A stretch of 64,000 bases of DNA, taken from assembly GCA_022113835.1 (NCBI GenBank), contig JAILWY010000001.1, positions 16,918,501 through 16,982,500 on the forward strand, read 5' to 3'. The translations under genes and the position numbers were made by a program. Under the pieces are notes generated by a model, which saw only the letters and a list, made by a program, of their open reading frames with translations, was not told where the DNA came from and ran no database searches. Positions 1-11,202 of the stretch are shown here, piece by piece. The stretch's first letter is position 1. Each line of letters starts with the position of its first letter. Source of the stretch: Atopsyche davidsoni. Lineage: Eukaryota; Arthropoda; Insecta; Trichoptera; Hydrobiosidae.

Positions 1-936
1 AGAATCAAGCCAATTTTTGATACCCTGTTCAGAAGTAAAGCGTATTCCAGAAAGGGCATTCTGCATCGATTGAAACAAGTGGTAGTCGGAAGGAGCAAGG
101 TCTGGGCTATAAGGCGGGTGAGGCAGAACTTCCCATCCACTGTTTTCCAAATAGGTTTTAACCGATTTAGCAACATGTGGTCGAGCATTGTCATGATGGA
201 AAATTACAGACTCGTGCCAGGACGCATATTCTGGCCGTTTTTCTGCCAATGCTCGCTTCAAACGCATCAATTGTTGTCTGTAGAACTCGCCCGTGATAGT
301 TTGGCCTGGTTTCAGCAGCTCATAGTGGATGACACCCTTCTGATCCCACCAACTACACAGCATTACCTTGGTGCCATGAATATTTGGCCTGGCCGTCGAA
401 GTTGATGCATGTCCGGGCTTACCCCATGATTTTTTACGCTTCAGGTTGTCGTAGCGAATCCATTTTTCATCACCAGTGATGATGCGATGCAAAAATGACT
501 TCTTTTTGTGGCGTTCAAGCAGCATTTCCGAAATGCAAAATCGCCTTTCGACGTCTCTCGGCTTCAATTCATGTGGCACCCGATTTCCTTGCTTTTAAAT
601 CATTCTCAATGCTTTTAAGTGTTTTGAAATTGTTGCTCGATCAACTCCTAATGATTCTGCGAGTTCTGCTTGCGTTTGACACGAGTCGTTATCGAGCAAT
701 GCCTCTAATTCTTCATCTTCGAATTTTTTGGTTGGCCTGGACGTTCTTTGTCATTCACATCGAAATCACCATTGTTAAAGCGTCGAAACCAGTTCTCACA
801 CGTTTTTTTGCGATGGAGCATGTTCACCATAAACTTCACACAACAATCGGTGACTTTCAGCTGGTTTATTCTTCTAATTGAAACAGAAAAGTAAAGCTTC
901 CCGCAAATTGCGTTTTGTTGGTACAAAAGTTGACAT
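1..936 (-). pseudogene. Mariner transposase pseudogene (N-terminal and central part)
   Basis: Reading the minus strand from an ATG at 936, the conceptual product starts MSTFVPTK, with the FCF and YGEHA motifs of the mariner N-terminal helix-turn-helix region. These are also seen in the copy at 50915-51951. Further on, the central region shows GDEKW and the CVWWDQKG-type segment in other frames. Several frameshifts and stops break the frame, and no stretch longer than about 90 codons stays open on this strand. The C-terminal catalytic part lies near position 1 or beyond it. Family identity is secure; this copy makes no functional enzyme. Confidence 0.8.
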
Positions 937-1084
937 GTTAAGAGCTCAAAAAAAAAAGTGACATATACTGAAAACAAAAGCGCAATAATGACGCTTTACA
1001 ATGAAATGTTAAAATATAGCCTGATGCGATACAATACTAGTAACGCCATCTCTTAGAAAATCCATAAAAAAATTCCTTACACCG
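1..1084 (-). mobile_element. Mariner element, 5' part, cut by window edge
   Basis: The minus strand carries a mariner whose 3' part lies beyond position 1. Its 5' end reads GGTGTAAGGAATTTTTTTAT followed by GAGATGGCGTTACTAGTA. This closely matches the 5' end of the complete mariner at 50846-52126, so the two belong to one family. A TA at 1085-1086, the start of an (AT)n tract, is the presumed target site. Mariner elements move by cut-and-paste into TA. The coding part is broken, so this copy is a fossil. Confidence 0.85.
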
Positions 1085-1093
1085 TATATATAT

Positions 1094-1143
<50 letters not shown>

Positions 1144-1168
1144 GTATATATATATATATATATATATA
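1085..1168. repeat. (AT)n microsatellite with TGTG interruptions
   Basis: An almost pure AT dinucleotide tract is interrupted by TGTGTA. It abuts the mariner end, so the mariner probably inserted into a TA of this tract. Confidence 0.95.
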
Positions 1169-1629
1169 TTTATTTTATATATGTGCAGGACTATATAAAA
1201 TAGTATACAAAATCAAAAATACTCGAGTATGCTTCCACCTTGATTACTTTATTTTAGACGTGCCAAGCTACTTTTACTAAAGACTCCGACTTATTCCATT
1301 CCAATTTTCATTAACTTAGCATCGTCTTTTGCACGAGAAAAAAAAGCACTCAAAGAAACAGCATTAACAGGGTTTCCTTGTAATTTTTCTCTTCACATTC
1401 AATCAGCAACGAAAGCTTCCCCGAGCCAATATTCTCAACTAATATATCCGTCCTTTTCAGCTTTAGATTGTATTTTACACTCTAATTATGTTAGATTTTA
1501 CATAAATTTGCATTTACGTTGCTTAATTCCAATACTGCAGACGTGTCCATAAATCTTATACCTCAGAAACGCCGCTACAGGGCACGGAGTCAAACACATG
1601 GCCATGCGAGTATTATGTAAAATTTACAT

Positions 1630-1676
1630 TTGCATTTCACCATTGATTTACATTGTAAATCAATGGTGAAATGCAA
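1630..1676. repeat. Perfect 23-bp inverted repeat, 1-nt loop
   Basis: The left arm, starting TTGCATTTCACC, is followed by one base and then its exact reverse complement ending GGTGAAATGCAA. There are no mismatches over 23 bp. The surrounding sequence is AT-rich and shows no transposon ends. It could be a recent snap-back duplication or a hairpin-forming element. Confidence 0.95.
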
Positions 1677-4600
1677 GTAGTGTTTTTGTAGCAGCTTTTT
1701 AATGTATTAAGCCTAAAATTACTGGCTATTTTTCCAAATCTTTGGTATGAATTTCCTATTTTTTGATCTATGTTAATTTGTAATACACAATACAAGCGTT
1801 TGATATTTTTGAGTAAACTTTTGTAATTAACTATTCGCCTGAATGTTTGGTACTAAGCGATACAAGCTTTATAGGACACGTATCGCTGTTTTTTTAAAGT
1901 TATTTATTATATATACAATAGATTATATATCTTTAATTCTCCATATAGTAGAATAAGGAATAGTTATCTATTTATTATACATAATAAACATAAAATATAT
2001 ATTTTTTTATATTTCAACTTTTTTCGGACGTCGATGTCAATTTCTTTCGGCCAAACGAAAACCGACTAACCGCAGCCTGGATCAACCCAGCAATGCTAGG
2101 AAAGCGAAAGCGAGGAAAAATCAAATAATCTATAATGGTTTTAAAAGTTTGGTAATCTGGAACTTTTTGATATAATAACAGATTAATAATAATATTATTA
2201 TGTAGGGCGCGTCCCGGGGACTTCGTACCATTTAAATTTTTTAAAAACTTATATCACCATAAATCAGCCTTCACAAAACAGTTCATTTTGAAGTGATTAT
2301 CCAACTTCCGTGCCATCTCGACTTCTTTTTTGTTGAAACTCTTGCCTATTTCCGACCAGAATTGAAAAGTTAAAAATTAATCCGACAATTACGCATACAA
2401 TTAATTGGATCACACCCCGGGCGGGTTCAGAGTCTTCCAACTTTAAGTATCAAAAGTTTTTCTTTAACAAAAAGAGAGTTTACGCTATTTCGCTCGGGTG
2501 GTTTTTTTTTTTTTTTTTACGACGTTTCCTCCGCGGGTTATTTATGGCCTATCTTTTGTAATATTAGAATCGCGTTGTAATGAATCTTGTGCTGTAAAAT
2601 GATACATTTTGAATTTAGCGGATTCCGTGTTTCCGAAACCCACGCGGCGTGTGAGGCCTGAGACGCCCGCCTCGGAGAAATTGCGAATCCAAATAGATTG
2701 AACTTTACAAATATTTGAATATGCTCCCCCAAAGAAAAATGTCTGGTGTTTACGAATTCGAGTGACAACCATTTTTTGGATTGTACATATATAGTACATT
2801 TTCATGGGTAATTTCTGTACTAACATAATTTAACGTAATGGAAATATTAACGTATATGACGATAGTATCTGACATATCTGAAAGCTCGAGATTGGCGACG
2901 TTTTACTGGATTAGCATTAATTAAATAATATTTTTTTTATAAAGAGACTTTATGTTTAGATATCTCTTCTTGTACATTAAAAATATTATGGTGACTTTAA
3001 AATCATCTTATTTGCTATTCGTTTTTAGTTTGTTGATTTTTTCAATTTTGCTTTAAATTTACCCGTGGAACTTAATATCGCTTGCATATTCTGCTAATTA
3101 AAATTAAACAAAATAAAACATGAAAAAAGAGCCATTGAAAGGCAAAAATATCCGCAATCTCCTAGCCCAAGGTTTTCATATTTGTTGTTTAAATATGGAG
3201 TTTTACAAGATAAATCAATTTGTTATGGATCAAAATAAGTTTTATTTAGAAGAAAGGCTGAAAATTTGTCAATGTAGATTGTTAAAAATACTGTTACATT
3301 TATAGTGTCTAAATAAAATGCAGACATAAGAATAAGATATTTGATTTCAAAGAATAGTTAAAAATCAGAATGTCCTTTAAGATGTTGGTTTATATTTCCC
3401 GCAGCTAGAGGTGCACTTATTGTATGGCCATATCGTTTCACATGGCACTGGTTCCCGCGGGGTTTTCGAAAAAATACGATGTCCTTCCGGCTGAGTACTC
3501 CCCGGACATAAGGCGTAATAGTCTTGGAGTAATGGAACCAGCCGGGACCCAGCGTTCGGATACCTCTCTGTTCTAGCTCTGGTGGGGGATCTTCGCCAAG
3601 GCTAATGGAGCTGAGCATTAGCCCTCGATTTTCAAAATGATCCTCTCGCCCTTAGTGACATATTCAAATTTTATTTCCAACACAATAGATGTACCTCAAT
3701 TGATCTGCTTCGCCTGATTGGTTGTCGGTTAAATATGTTAATATTCAATTTTTCTTATAATTGAATGGAGACTATATCTGTCATTGTTTTAAATTCAGTT
3801 TTTTTTAAAAAATATAATGATTATAAGTTCAATGTCACGACTTGACTCAGTGTAACTGTTATGCGCATGTAATATTATACAATCAATGATAAAGTCAGTT
3901 CCTTAGATTTACAACATAAATTTATTGGTTGACACCCAAAAAATCATAAATGTGAATGTAAAGAGACATGTTTTTTGAAACATATTAAGGAGATTTATTG
4001 TATAAATATATATACATATATATAATATATAAGATGTGGTTGAAAAATCAGTTTCAAAATGAAAAGTATTTCCAAGAAGCAAGATACTCCCGAGCACCTT
4101 TTACTTTTTATCAAAGAAAAACTACATCAAAATAATAATTTTAAAGATTGAATTGTAACCATAGATAATGATAATCCGGATGATTTTCCGAAATAATATG
4201 TATAAATACTTTTATGGAATATATTTCTAATCACATATTGTAAAAGCAACATGGACTTTCATCGCTTATATCTGAACGTTTCCGCCACGGACGGTCACAC
4301 CCTCGCGGTTCCGCTGCGGTGACCCATAAACCCACCCCCGGCAGGTAACTCGGCTGCGCCGTGTCTACAACTTTAACTTGCTTTCGATTAAAATTTATGT
4401 TACATAAATTTCTACCCTGCTCGGGGCTGAATGCTATCGTCCGTCGATATTTTACGGGTAGATAAATACGACCATTGATGGACGGCTTCGTCGGTGTTTT
4501 TACACCCCAACTAATGGGGAATATTTATTTGAATGGATCACAGGACTCTCACGAGAATTGTTACTATCGACAAGCGGAGACTTCTGACTCTCCAAGGCGG

Positions 4601-5589
4601 ACTTTCTTGCGACCACTTGTCATTAGTTTCTTGCTTTTTCTCCCAAAGCACTATTTTATTGATACTCCTGAACGAAATTTAAAAATTCTAATATATATTT
4701 TAGTTAATTATTATTGAGTTTTTTTATTATGTTTAGTTGAAGCGTAAAGGTAAAAATATTTAAAAATTTTATTACTCTCATCTAGTATTGCCGCGGCGCC
4801 CGAACATTCATTCGGTTACATCTTGTAATCAAAAAGCCAATTTAATTCAATTCGGTTATCTTTGGAAGTTATTTTTAAAACGAGTTTCATCTGGAAGTAT
4901 TAAAATTGAATAATCCGTAATGCAAGTATCAATTTTTCAAAACGAGACAAAAAGAAAGTCTTTCAGAACTAAAAACTCAAGCTTACATTCGGGTGAGCAG
5001 ATTTCGGGGAGAGCTTTATTATGATGGCCGGCTTATATTTCGACAAGGGAGGTTTCAGTGAGGAAAGCTTCCTCAGGCATTGTATACATTGATTTAATTG
5101 CAAACAAACGCCAAAATTGTTATTACAATGACAAATCAACCAAATTTTGCATATCTGATTGTTACCAACCCGATGACAGGATAAATTCTGTTTGGTGAAT
5201 TTAGAAGTTTATAACATTAAAATGAACCTAGTGAGTTTGTTATTTTAAAGAAGCGATAGCCGCCCGCCAGGACGAGGTCTTTATTTAAATATAATGTTTA
5301 AAATGGTGAACTCCCGCGTATGTCACCGCCTTGGATGCGATCGGGGAATTTTATTATTTTCTTACATGTGTAGAGGACCAACATCCTCACTATTGAATGC
5401 CGATATCATGGGAATGATGCCCGTGGCGAAGTTTCGTGCGAATCGCCATATTATAATTTCATTTTTAACGACTTACATATGCAAGTAAACCGATATGTTC
5501 AGCTAGAAAATAATTGAGCATATCAATTATTTGTGTTATGGATGGAGTCGAGGAATCATTTATAGCATTTCTGTCAATTAGAAAAAATA
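1677..5589. other. No gene recognised; AT-rich with GC-rich patches
   Basis: I see no coding region or transposon terminus here. GC-rich patches stand out at about 2640-2700, 3400-3650 and 4260-4400. An 86-codon open frame at 3358-3618 (minus) matches no family I know and coincides with one of these patches, whose composition differs sharply from its flanks. It could be a decayed repeat. A T-run lies at about 2502-2518 and a short TA-rich tract at 4005-4030. Confidence 0.5.
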
Positions 5590-6148
5590 GTTTAGATAGC
5601 CAGGCGTGTGAACAGGAAAAATGTCTTCAAGAGGTAACTGTGCCCGGAAGTAAAGCCACCCCGGCGGTGTTACGAAATGCTCGTACCTGTCGTAATTATC
5701 GTTGAGGGCCTTACAAAACCCAATGAGTTTGAAAATAGCAACGCGCGTAGGAACCACGTCCGCGTGGTCGCGAGTCGGCGTATTTTGTGACAAGGTCACG
5801 TAAATAACTTCGCGATAAAAAGTGAAAGTGTTAAATGTCCGACCCCTGTTGTCGGTTCAAAAGTGAAATTGAAAAGTGAAAATAAGTGTCTTATAGGAAA
5901 TTGATTAAATGAGTATCTTATAACTGAAATTAAAAGTGTTAAATGTAACATGTCTGGAAATCATATATTATAAAAGAGTTTGTAATATAGTTTAAATAAA
6001 AGATTACGCAAACAAAGTGCTTGAAATTACTTCTATACAGTCCACTGATGGCTTATGAACCTTGGCGAATTCATAAGCTAACCCAGAAAGAAAAGAACGA
6101 TTACCAGTGTCTCGAAAGCGAGAACAAACCTGGTCGCCGTCGCCAACA
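5590..6148 (+). mobile_element. LTR-like repeat, copy 1
   Basis: This stretch aligns in blocks with the reverse complement of 47993-48526. Shared landmarks in order are GCGTGTGAAC, ATGTCTTCA, ACGAAATG followed by TCGTACCTG, CTATACAGTCCACT, GAACCTTGGCGAATTC, ACCAGTGTCTCGA and a terminal CAACA. Promoter-like and AATAAA-like runs (ATAAAAGATTACG near 5998) sit in the middle, as expected of an LTR. No internal gag or pol sequence adjoins it, so it is probably a solo or decayed LTR. The left boundary is uncertain by tens of bases and I found no target duplication. Confidence 0.6.
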
Positions 6149-6552
6149 CTGTTTTAACATTATACAAAAATCAACTTATCAATCATAAATGAAACATTTA
6201 TTTATTTGAGAGGCAAACTGTCATAAATAAATAATCGCATATGGCATATCGAGTAAAATTTGTAATGAGGTTGAGGTTCGTCGGGTCAGCGATCGATTTT
6301 AAAATCGTTAATTCTTGACCGAATTCTTTCTTACTCCATTACAGCTTGACAGGCAATTTTCACTATTGATTTCATTCATGCTACGTTGCGATTGGCTTTA
6401 AGACAATGTTGAAGTTTCCAGCCATCGTTCGGATACTCCAGAACAGTTACTTTAATAAAATAGTGTTGTTTTTACAATCTTCCAATAACCAAGACATTTT
6501 TTTTAAGTAATAAATTTACTATTTAATAACACCAGCCTTTCTGGCGTTTGAT
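6149..6552. other. No feature recognised
   Basis: AT-rich sequence with no open frame of note and no repeat end that I can identify. Confidence 0.5.
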
Positions 6553-6660
6553 TTATTATTTTAAATAAAACACTTTTGTGATTTTTCACATGTTTAATTT
6601 TATTGGTGATCGGCTTCGACAACCTTTCAGGTTGGCACTATTAGACTGAAAATTGTAATG
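6553..6660 (-). mobile_element. Decayed Penelope-like terminal repeat fragment
   Basis: The minus strand contains GTGCCAACCTGAAAGGTTG followed by TCGAAGCCGATCACC and then CACATGTGAAAAATCAC. This is a diverged version of the repeat family at 9404-9719 and 61464-61695. The stem II arms GCCAAC and GTTGTC survive with one mismatch. The core is altered (CTAATAG instead of TTGATAA) and GAAAC has become GAAGC. No terminal duplications are visible. Confidence 0.55.
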
Positions 6661-6821
6661 CGATTCTGATTCATTCCTCGATTTAAGTATTTATGTTATA
6701 TAATAAGACGATGCTAAAAGAAACGGTCGTAATGGCCGAAAGATTCACTTTAACTAGAGTGTTATATTGCTATGGATTATTTCAATTAATTTTACCCGTT
6801 TTGATTGAATTTTATTAATAA

Positions 6822-7151
6822 CTAGTAATGTAGCCCGTCACAAAATGACGTATTTGATGAACGATGCGTCTTTTGTTTTTTTTGTAAAAGTTCTAAATTT
6901 GAAATTCTCGCGGTGAACGACATCTCGCGGCGAAGAAGTGAATCATATAATTAAAGTTTAGCTAAAGCATATTTTAAAGTTTATGAATGAAAATATTATC
7001 CTATCGTCTTGAAATTCGGCACATAGCTGCGGAAAAATTTACTTAACTTATGTGCAAAAAATCAGCGTTGTATCTTTTAAGATATTCTATACAGAACGGA
7101 AAAACGAAACATACATACAAATAAACACACAATGGCTATTATTATAGTAGA
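6822..7151 (-). mobile_element. Non-autonomous Helitron, short form
   Basis: On the minus strand it starts TCTACTATAATAATAGCC, preceded by A, and ends GACGGGCTACATTACTAG, followed by T. This is the Helitron signature (5' TC, 3' CTRR, insertion between A and T). Near the 3' end, CGTCATTTTGTGACG can form the expected hairpin 12 nt before CTAG. At 330 bp it lacks the middle of the longer copies (21809-22475, 54242-54929). It carries a CATCTCGCGGCGAAGAAGTG segment shared only with the copy at 29729. It has no coding capacity and would depend on a rolling-circle transposase elsewhere. Confidence 0.88.
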
Positions 7152-9390
7152 TTCCGAGATGTATTTTGAGTCTTTTCTATTTTTTTTTTTTTAAAGATAA
7201 GTAAATCAATTGCATTGTAGCATTGGCAGGTCTGCGATTTTTTTTTTTATCTTCAAATAATTCATAACAAATTTCCATACTCGAATGGCTAACAATTAGT
7301 AAAGCTATTATTGTGATATATCACTTGTAAGTCATAATTTCATTTAAGCTATTCATATTTCATGAATACTCCTTGCGGTACATCCGGCGTCTGGCGATAG
7401 ATCACTCGCAGGACCTGAAATGGCTAATTAGAAAGCCTCCATAAATAATCGCCATTATCCGCATTATTAATAACCCAAGAAGCGCTTAAGAGATGGATGC
7501 CCCCATTACGTGTATTAGAAACGGTATGACTAAATGATTAAGTGATTATCATTTCTCAACAATGTTATAATATGTCGATGCAATCAAAGTATATCATTTC
7601 TTAATTTCGCTCTTTACACCATAATACAATTTTTTTTACGATCATATGATTTTCTTATGAATTATACAAATAAAAATGCATAAATATCAAATAAAAAATA
7701 ATTTACTCCCCTCGAGAGATGAGAAAGAGAGCCTCTCGTCCGAGAGTGGCGACGCCTCCGTTGCAGCTCTCCTAATCAAAATTAAATATTTAAACTATTT
7801 CAATTCCCGTTTAGGCTGCTCAAATTAATGCTTCAAAATGAGAATTAAGAAAAACAGGTTAGGCTAAGAATTTATTTGTAGTGAAAAACTTCCAGTGAAG
7901 GATTTAGTGTAACGCATATTTTTTCTTGTGTTTCACTTAGTTCTAAACAACTCAAATAAGCGGCCAGAAACCTTTAAAACCTTTAAAAATATATATCAGA
8001 GCATTTCATTCGCGGTGTTGATGCTCTCAGTTTGCCAGCATAAGTTATTTACTCGGTTGTGTAGAGTTAGAGACGTCCTGCTGTTTCTTAAGAAACAAAT
8101 ATTCGATATCTATGTTAGGTTAATCTATCTTTTTATTTGAATTGACTTGTTCGAGCCCGAAATGAAGCATTAACTTCTGCGCAAGTTTCTCCAAGCACAA
8201 TGGAAGATAATGCGAATTTTAAATGCCAGTTCCCAGCCACCAGAAACTCCAATAGCTAAACACTGAACACCATCTCGGTTCCTCGCTGGCCATTGATCAA
8301 AGCAGACGTCCTCGCAACGTTCATTATGAGCATTCGAGATTTAATATAAAACACTAGCACTGCGCTTGCTACTCCGTGACCTTTCTGGTTGCGGTGACAT
8401 TATTCATTCATACTATTTCGATGATTTGCCTGTAAATCACACGAATCGAGTTGGACTTGTGAACGATCACTTGGCCTCTTACAACAACTTGTCTAGTATA
8501 AGATTAAAAAAAACGGGAAATGCAAATATAATAATCAAAAATCGCTATATTCCCTCGCTTCTCGGCTAAAGGTTGTAAACTCACATTCGAAGTCTCGCGT
8601 CGAGACACGCTAAGCCTAATTTTGCATGCCCCGTAGAGCCTCAGTTGGAGTGTCATGGATCAATATCAAAGTGACAGCGACTTGACTACGCTTAGCGTGA
8701 CTAAAAATGATGGCAAATCTTGGAAAAGCGCGCTTATTTCGTGTCAGTAATGAGACAACGTTTTCAATGTAGATCACGTGACAAACGAAGGGGAGTTTTT
8801 TTTCACTGGAACAATATTTATTAGATCAGCAAGCGTTCTGCAGCCGACGTGTAACAGCATTTACGTATCTAATCCATTTCATTATCCGATCGAATTAGTC
8901 TCATTTAATTCAGAAAGAATCGATTTGATATCTTTTGCATTTTTTACACAATAACAGTAAATGATTTCACCTGAGCGCTGCGGGGAGGGAACCCAAAAAT
9001 GCTTTTAATTTAAAACGCCCAAGAAAGATCGAAGCTCGCGTTTGAAATGGGACAAAATCTCTAATTTGCAAATCTTTTAAATCGCATTCAAGGCTACGCC
9101 TCGTCGAAGGCTCCGCAGGGCTTTCAGGGTCATTTATCTCGAAATATTGGACATTTCTTATGCCGTGTGCGGCTTAAAACAAACGTGCCGGTTGAGATTG
9201 ATATTGCCAGCGAAGAATTCGCTGCAGTTCTGAAGTGCTCGTTTATTTTAAATAGCACCTTCACCTCTATACTGGGCGCTTCAAGTGGCTTTAAGTAGCT
9301 TAAATAAGAGTTATTTGCTTCAACTGATGGTCGGGGAAGAGTTGTTAAGTTATTTTTAATTAAGTGTGGCATGCTATTGATTGTAGTATC
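7152..9390. other. No gene recognised
   Basis: AT-rich sequence without recognisable genes or transposon ends. T-runs occur at about 7180 and 7230. A modest GC-rich spot lies at 7720-7760. A 118-codon open frame (9130-9486, minus) begins inside the Penelope-like repeat that follows and runs into unrelated sequence. I do not think it is a gene. Confidence 0.5.
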
Positions 9391-9403
9391 AATCAAATTT
9401 ATA

Positions 9404-9719
9404 AGAAATTCAATATTTTTGACAGAGAGTACTTGATGAAATTCTATTTTAATATTTTTGAGTAAAATACTTGAGTGATTTTCCACATGTTCGTTTTTAT
9501 TTGTGACCGGTTACATTAAAATCACATTAGCCCTTACCACCTGACAATCACTCTCTCTCTTTCCAACAACCTCTCCCTCTAACAATTGTTTACCTAATTG
9601 CTTATTATTATATAAAATCTCACTCTGTTTGATAATTCCAACGTGAAAGGTTGGCGAAACCGGTCACAAATAAAAACGAACACGTGGAAAATCACTCAAG
9701 TATTTTACTCAAAAATATT
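9404..9719. mobile_element. Palindromic Penelope-like insertion with 13-bp target duplication
   Basis: Two copies of one repeat lie head to head. The minus arm (about 9411-9520) reads outward from ACCGGTCACAAATAAAAACG to CTCTGTCAAAAATATTGAA. The plus arm (about 9521-9719) begins ACATTAAAATCACATTAGCC, passes through a hammerhead-like core (9629-9665) and ends ACTCAAAAATATT. AATCAAATTTATA occurs at both borders (9391-9403 and 9720-9732), a 13-bp target duplication. Inverted terminal repeats, variable duplication length and a hammerhead-like motif are known traits of Penelope-like retroelements. No reverse transcriptase is present here. The class assignment is inference; the structure is directly visible. 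Confidence 0.7.
9629..9665 (+). ncRNA. Hammerhead-like motif (candidate, core degenerate)
   Basis: The order is TTGATAA (9629-9635), a stem with arms CCAAC and GTTGG around GTGAAAG, GAAA (9656-9659), the self-complementary hexamer ACCGGT (9659-9664) and C at 9665, where a hammerhead would cleave. Relative to the classical CUGAUGA core, C3 is U and G8 is A. These two bases pair in the fold, so U3-A8 could replace C3-G8, but catalysis may be lost. In this copy the first base of the upper stem arm is T, which breaks one pair present at 61608-61644. Confidence 0.4.
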
Positions 9720-9826
9720 AATCAAATTTATAGCAACTTTAAATACATTAGTAGTTATGAATTTTAAAAAAGTTATTCAAAATATTCAGTGGATTATCAT
9801 TAAATTTGTAATATCTACTATAATAA

Positions 9827-10496
9827 CACATTGTGATCGGGTGATTTTTTTGTCACCTAGGGGCTGAGATCGGGGTTTTTTTGGATATATACGTCTCAAA
9901 TTACAGTTTCTGTAAAATAGCCATATCATTCGAACTATTGGGTATTTTTCAAAAAAACTTTTAGTGTCTTAATCTTAAATAATTGCTTTATTTATTTATT
10001 ATACATACATGCTTTGTACACAAAATTACTATACAATAAATGAAATGGAAAGCGAAAAACACACTTTTACGATCAAAATTACATTGTTATAAAAAATCAC
10101 AATACTTTTTGAAAATTTTTATTAGATCTAATCAGAAACAAAACAACCTAATAATGCGTCAACGTATAATAGTATGACGAAAATAGGATCCAATGTCACT
10201 GAAATAAGGGAAAGAGTCTCTGTTTATTTAGTTTGCAGTAATAACTATTGTGTTCTGTTGGTATAGTTTACCGTTATTTTTTATGACCATGGTTTCAAAT
10301 ACTTCGATATTTGTTTGTGTCTAATGTTTGTAAACAGCTGGCAAAAGATACGGCACCGGTACCTGGTCGGGTAAAGCAAGCGTTCATGCGTTTGCCGTAC
10401 CCCACCGCCAGTCTATGCAGAACGCATAAATGCGTCTCCCGGCCTGTACCGCCAGGCAGCGAGGAACGCATTTATGCGTCTCCCGATCACAATGTG
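9827..10496. mobile_element. 670-bp inverted-repeat DNA element inside a Helitron
   Basis: Its ends are exact inverted repeats, CACATTGTGATCGGG at the left and CCCGATCACAATGTG at the right. ATAA is duplicated on both sides (9823-9826 and 10497-10500). Comparison with uninterrupted Helitron ends gives the empty site, so these boundaries are firm. The CAC...GTG termini with a 4-bp duplication recall the Chapaev branch of CMC transposons, but I see no transposase and the superfamily is open. The right side carries GC-rich tandem repeats; the rest is AT-rich and non-coding. Confidence 0.8.
10374..10482. repeat. About 44-bp subterminal tandem repeat with palindromes
   Basis: About 2.5 units of roughly 44 bp occur just inside the right end of the 670-bp element. 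Each begins near a short palindrome: GCGTTCATGCGT (diverged), AACGCATAAATGCGT and AACGCATTTATGCGT. A GC-rich half with CCGCCAG follows in each. Transposases often bind subterminal repeats of this kind; a binding role here is inference. Confidence 0.7.
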
Positions 10497-11202
10497 ATAA
10501 TAGCCATTGTGTGTGTGTGTGTATGTTTCATTTTTTGCTTCTCTATAGAATATCTTACAAGATACAACGCTGATTTTTTGCATGTAAGTTTAGTAAGATT
10601 TTCCACAGTTATGTGCCGAATTTCAAGACAATAGGATAATATTTTCATTCATAAACTAATTAAATAAAACTATCAAATATGCTTTATGTACGAATTATTA
10701 AATTCTGTTCACAGCGAGAATTTCAAATTTAGAATTTTTACAAAAAAACAAAATATGATGCTTCTAAGAAATTTCCAGTTTATGTCAGCTTGACACAAGT
10801 ACCAATTTTATTTTTTAGTTGCATTAGAAATTATTAATCAGATCATTAATAACTTAAAATGCCTCCTAAAAAAATAACATCGTCTAAGCACAGCAAACGT
10901 AATTAAAAAAGAATAGCACAATTGAACGTGATAAAGACCTCATCTAATAAAGAACAGTGCAGTGAAAGTGATTCGTTGTTTGTGACACGAAATGTGATAT
11001 TTCCTAGGAATGGCTTAGCTTTCGAAATTAATATCTGGTTATTCAAAATAAAATCAAATATTCATCTAATTGTCAGCCAGACATATGTTCAAACACTATT
11101 GCATCGTTCATCGAATACGTCATTTTATGACGGGCTACATTTCTAGTTAAATATAAACGTGAATGCATTGTTTTTAATATTTATTTTTATAATACTAGTT
11201 AA

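Larger units (their letters stand above)
9814..11146 (+). mobile_element. Non-autonomous Helitron, long form, split by an insertion
   Basis: The 5' end TCTACTATAATAA (9814-9826, after A) is separated from its continuation TAGCCATTGTG by the insertion at 9827-10496. The 3' end at 11146 reads GACGGGCTACATTTCTAG, followed by T, with the hairpin CGTCAT-TTT-ATGACG just upstream. Without the insertion the element is about 660 bp, close to the copies at 21809 and 54242. A short frame starting MPPKK at 10859, rich in Lys and Ser, is shared by the long copies and then hits a stop. It may be the remnant N-terminus of the parent Helitron protein, but that is a guess. Confidence 0.88.

Noticed and set aside
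9130..9486. 118-codon open frame next to the Penelope-like repeat
   Set aside because: It begins inside the repeat arm and continues into unrelated flanking DNA across the target duplication, so it cannot be one ancestral gene.
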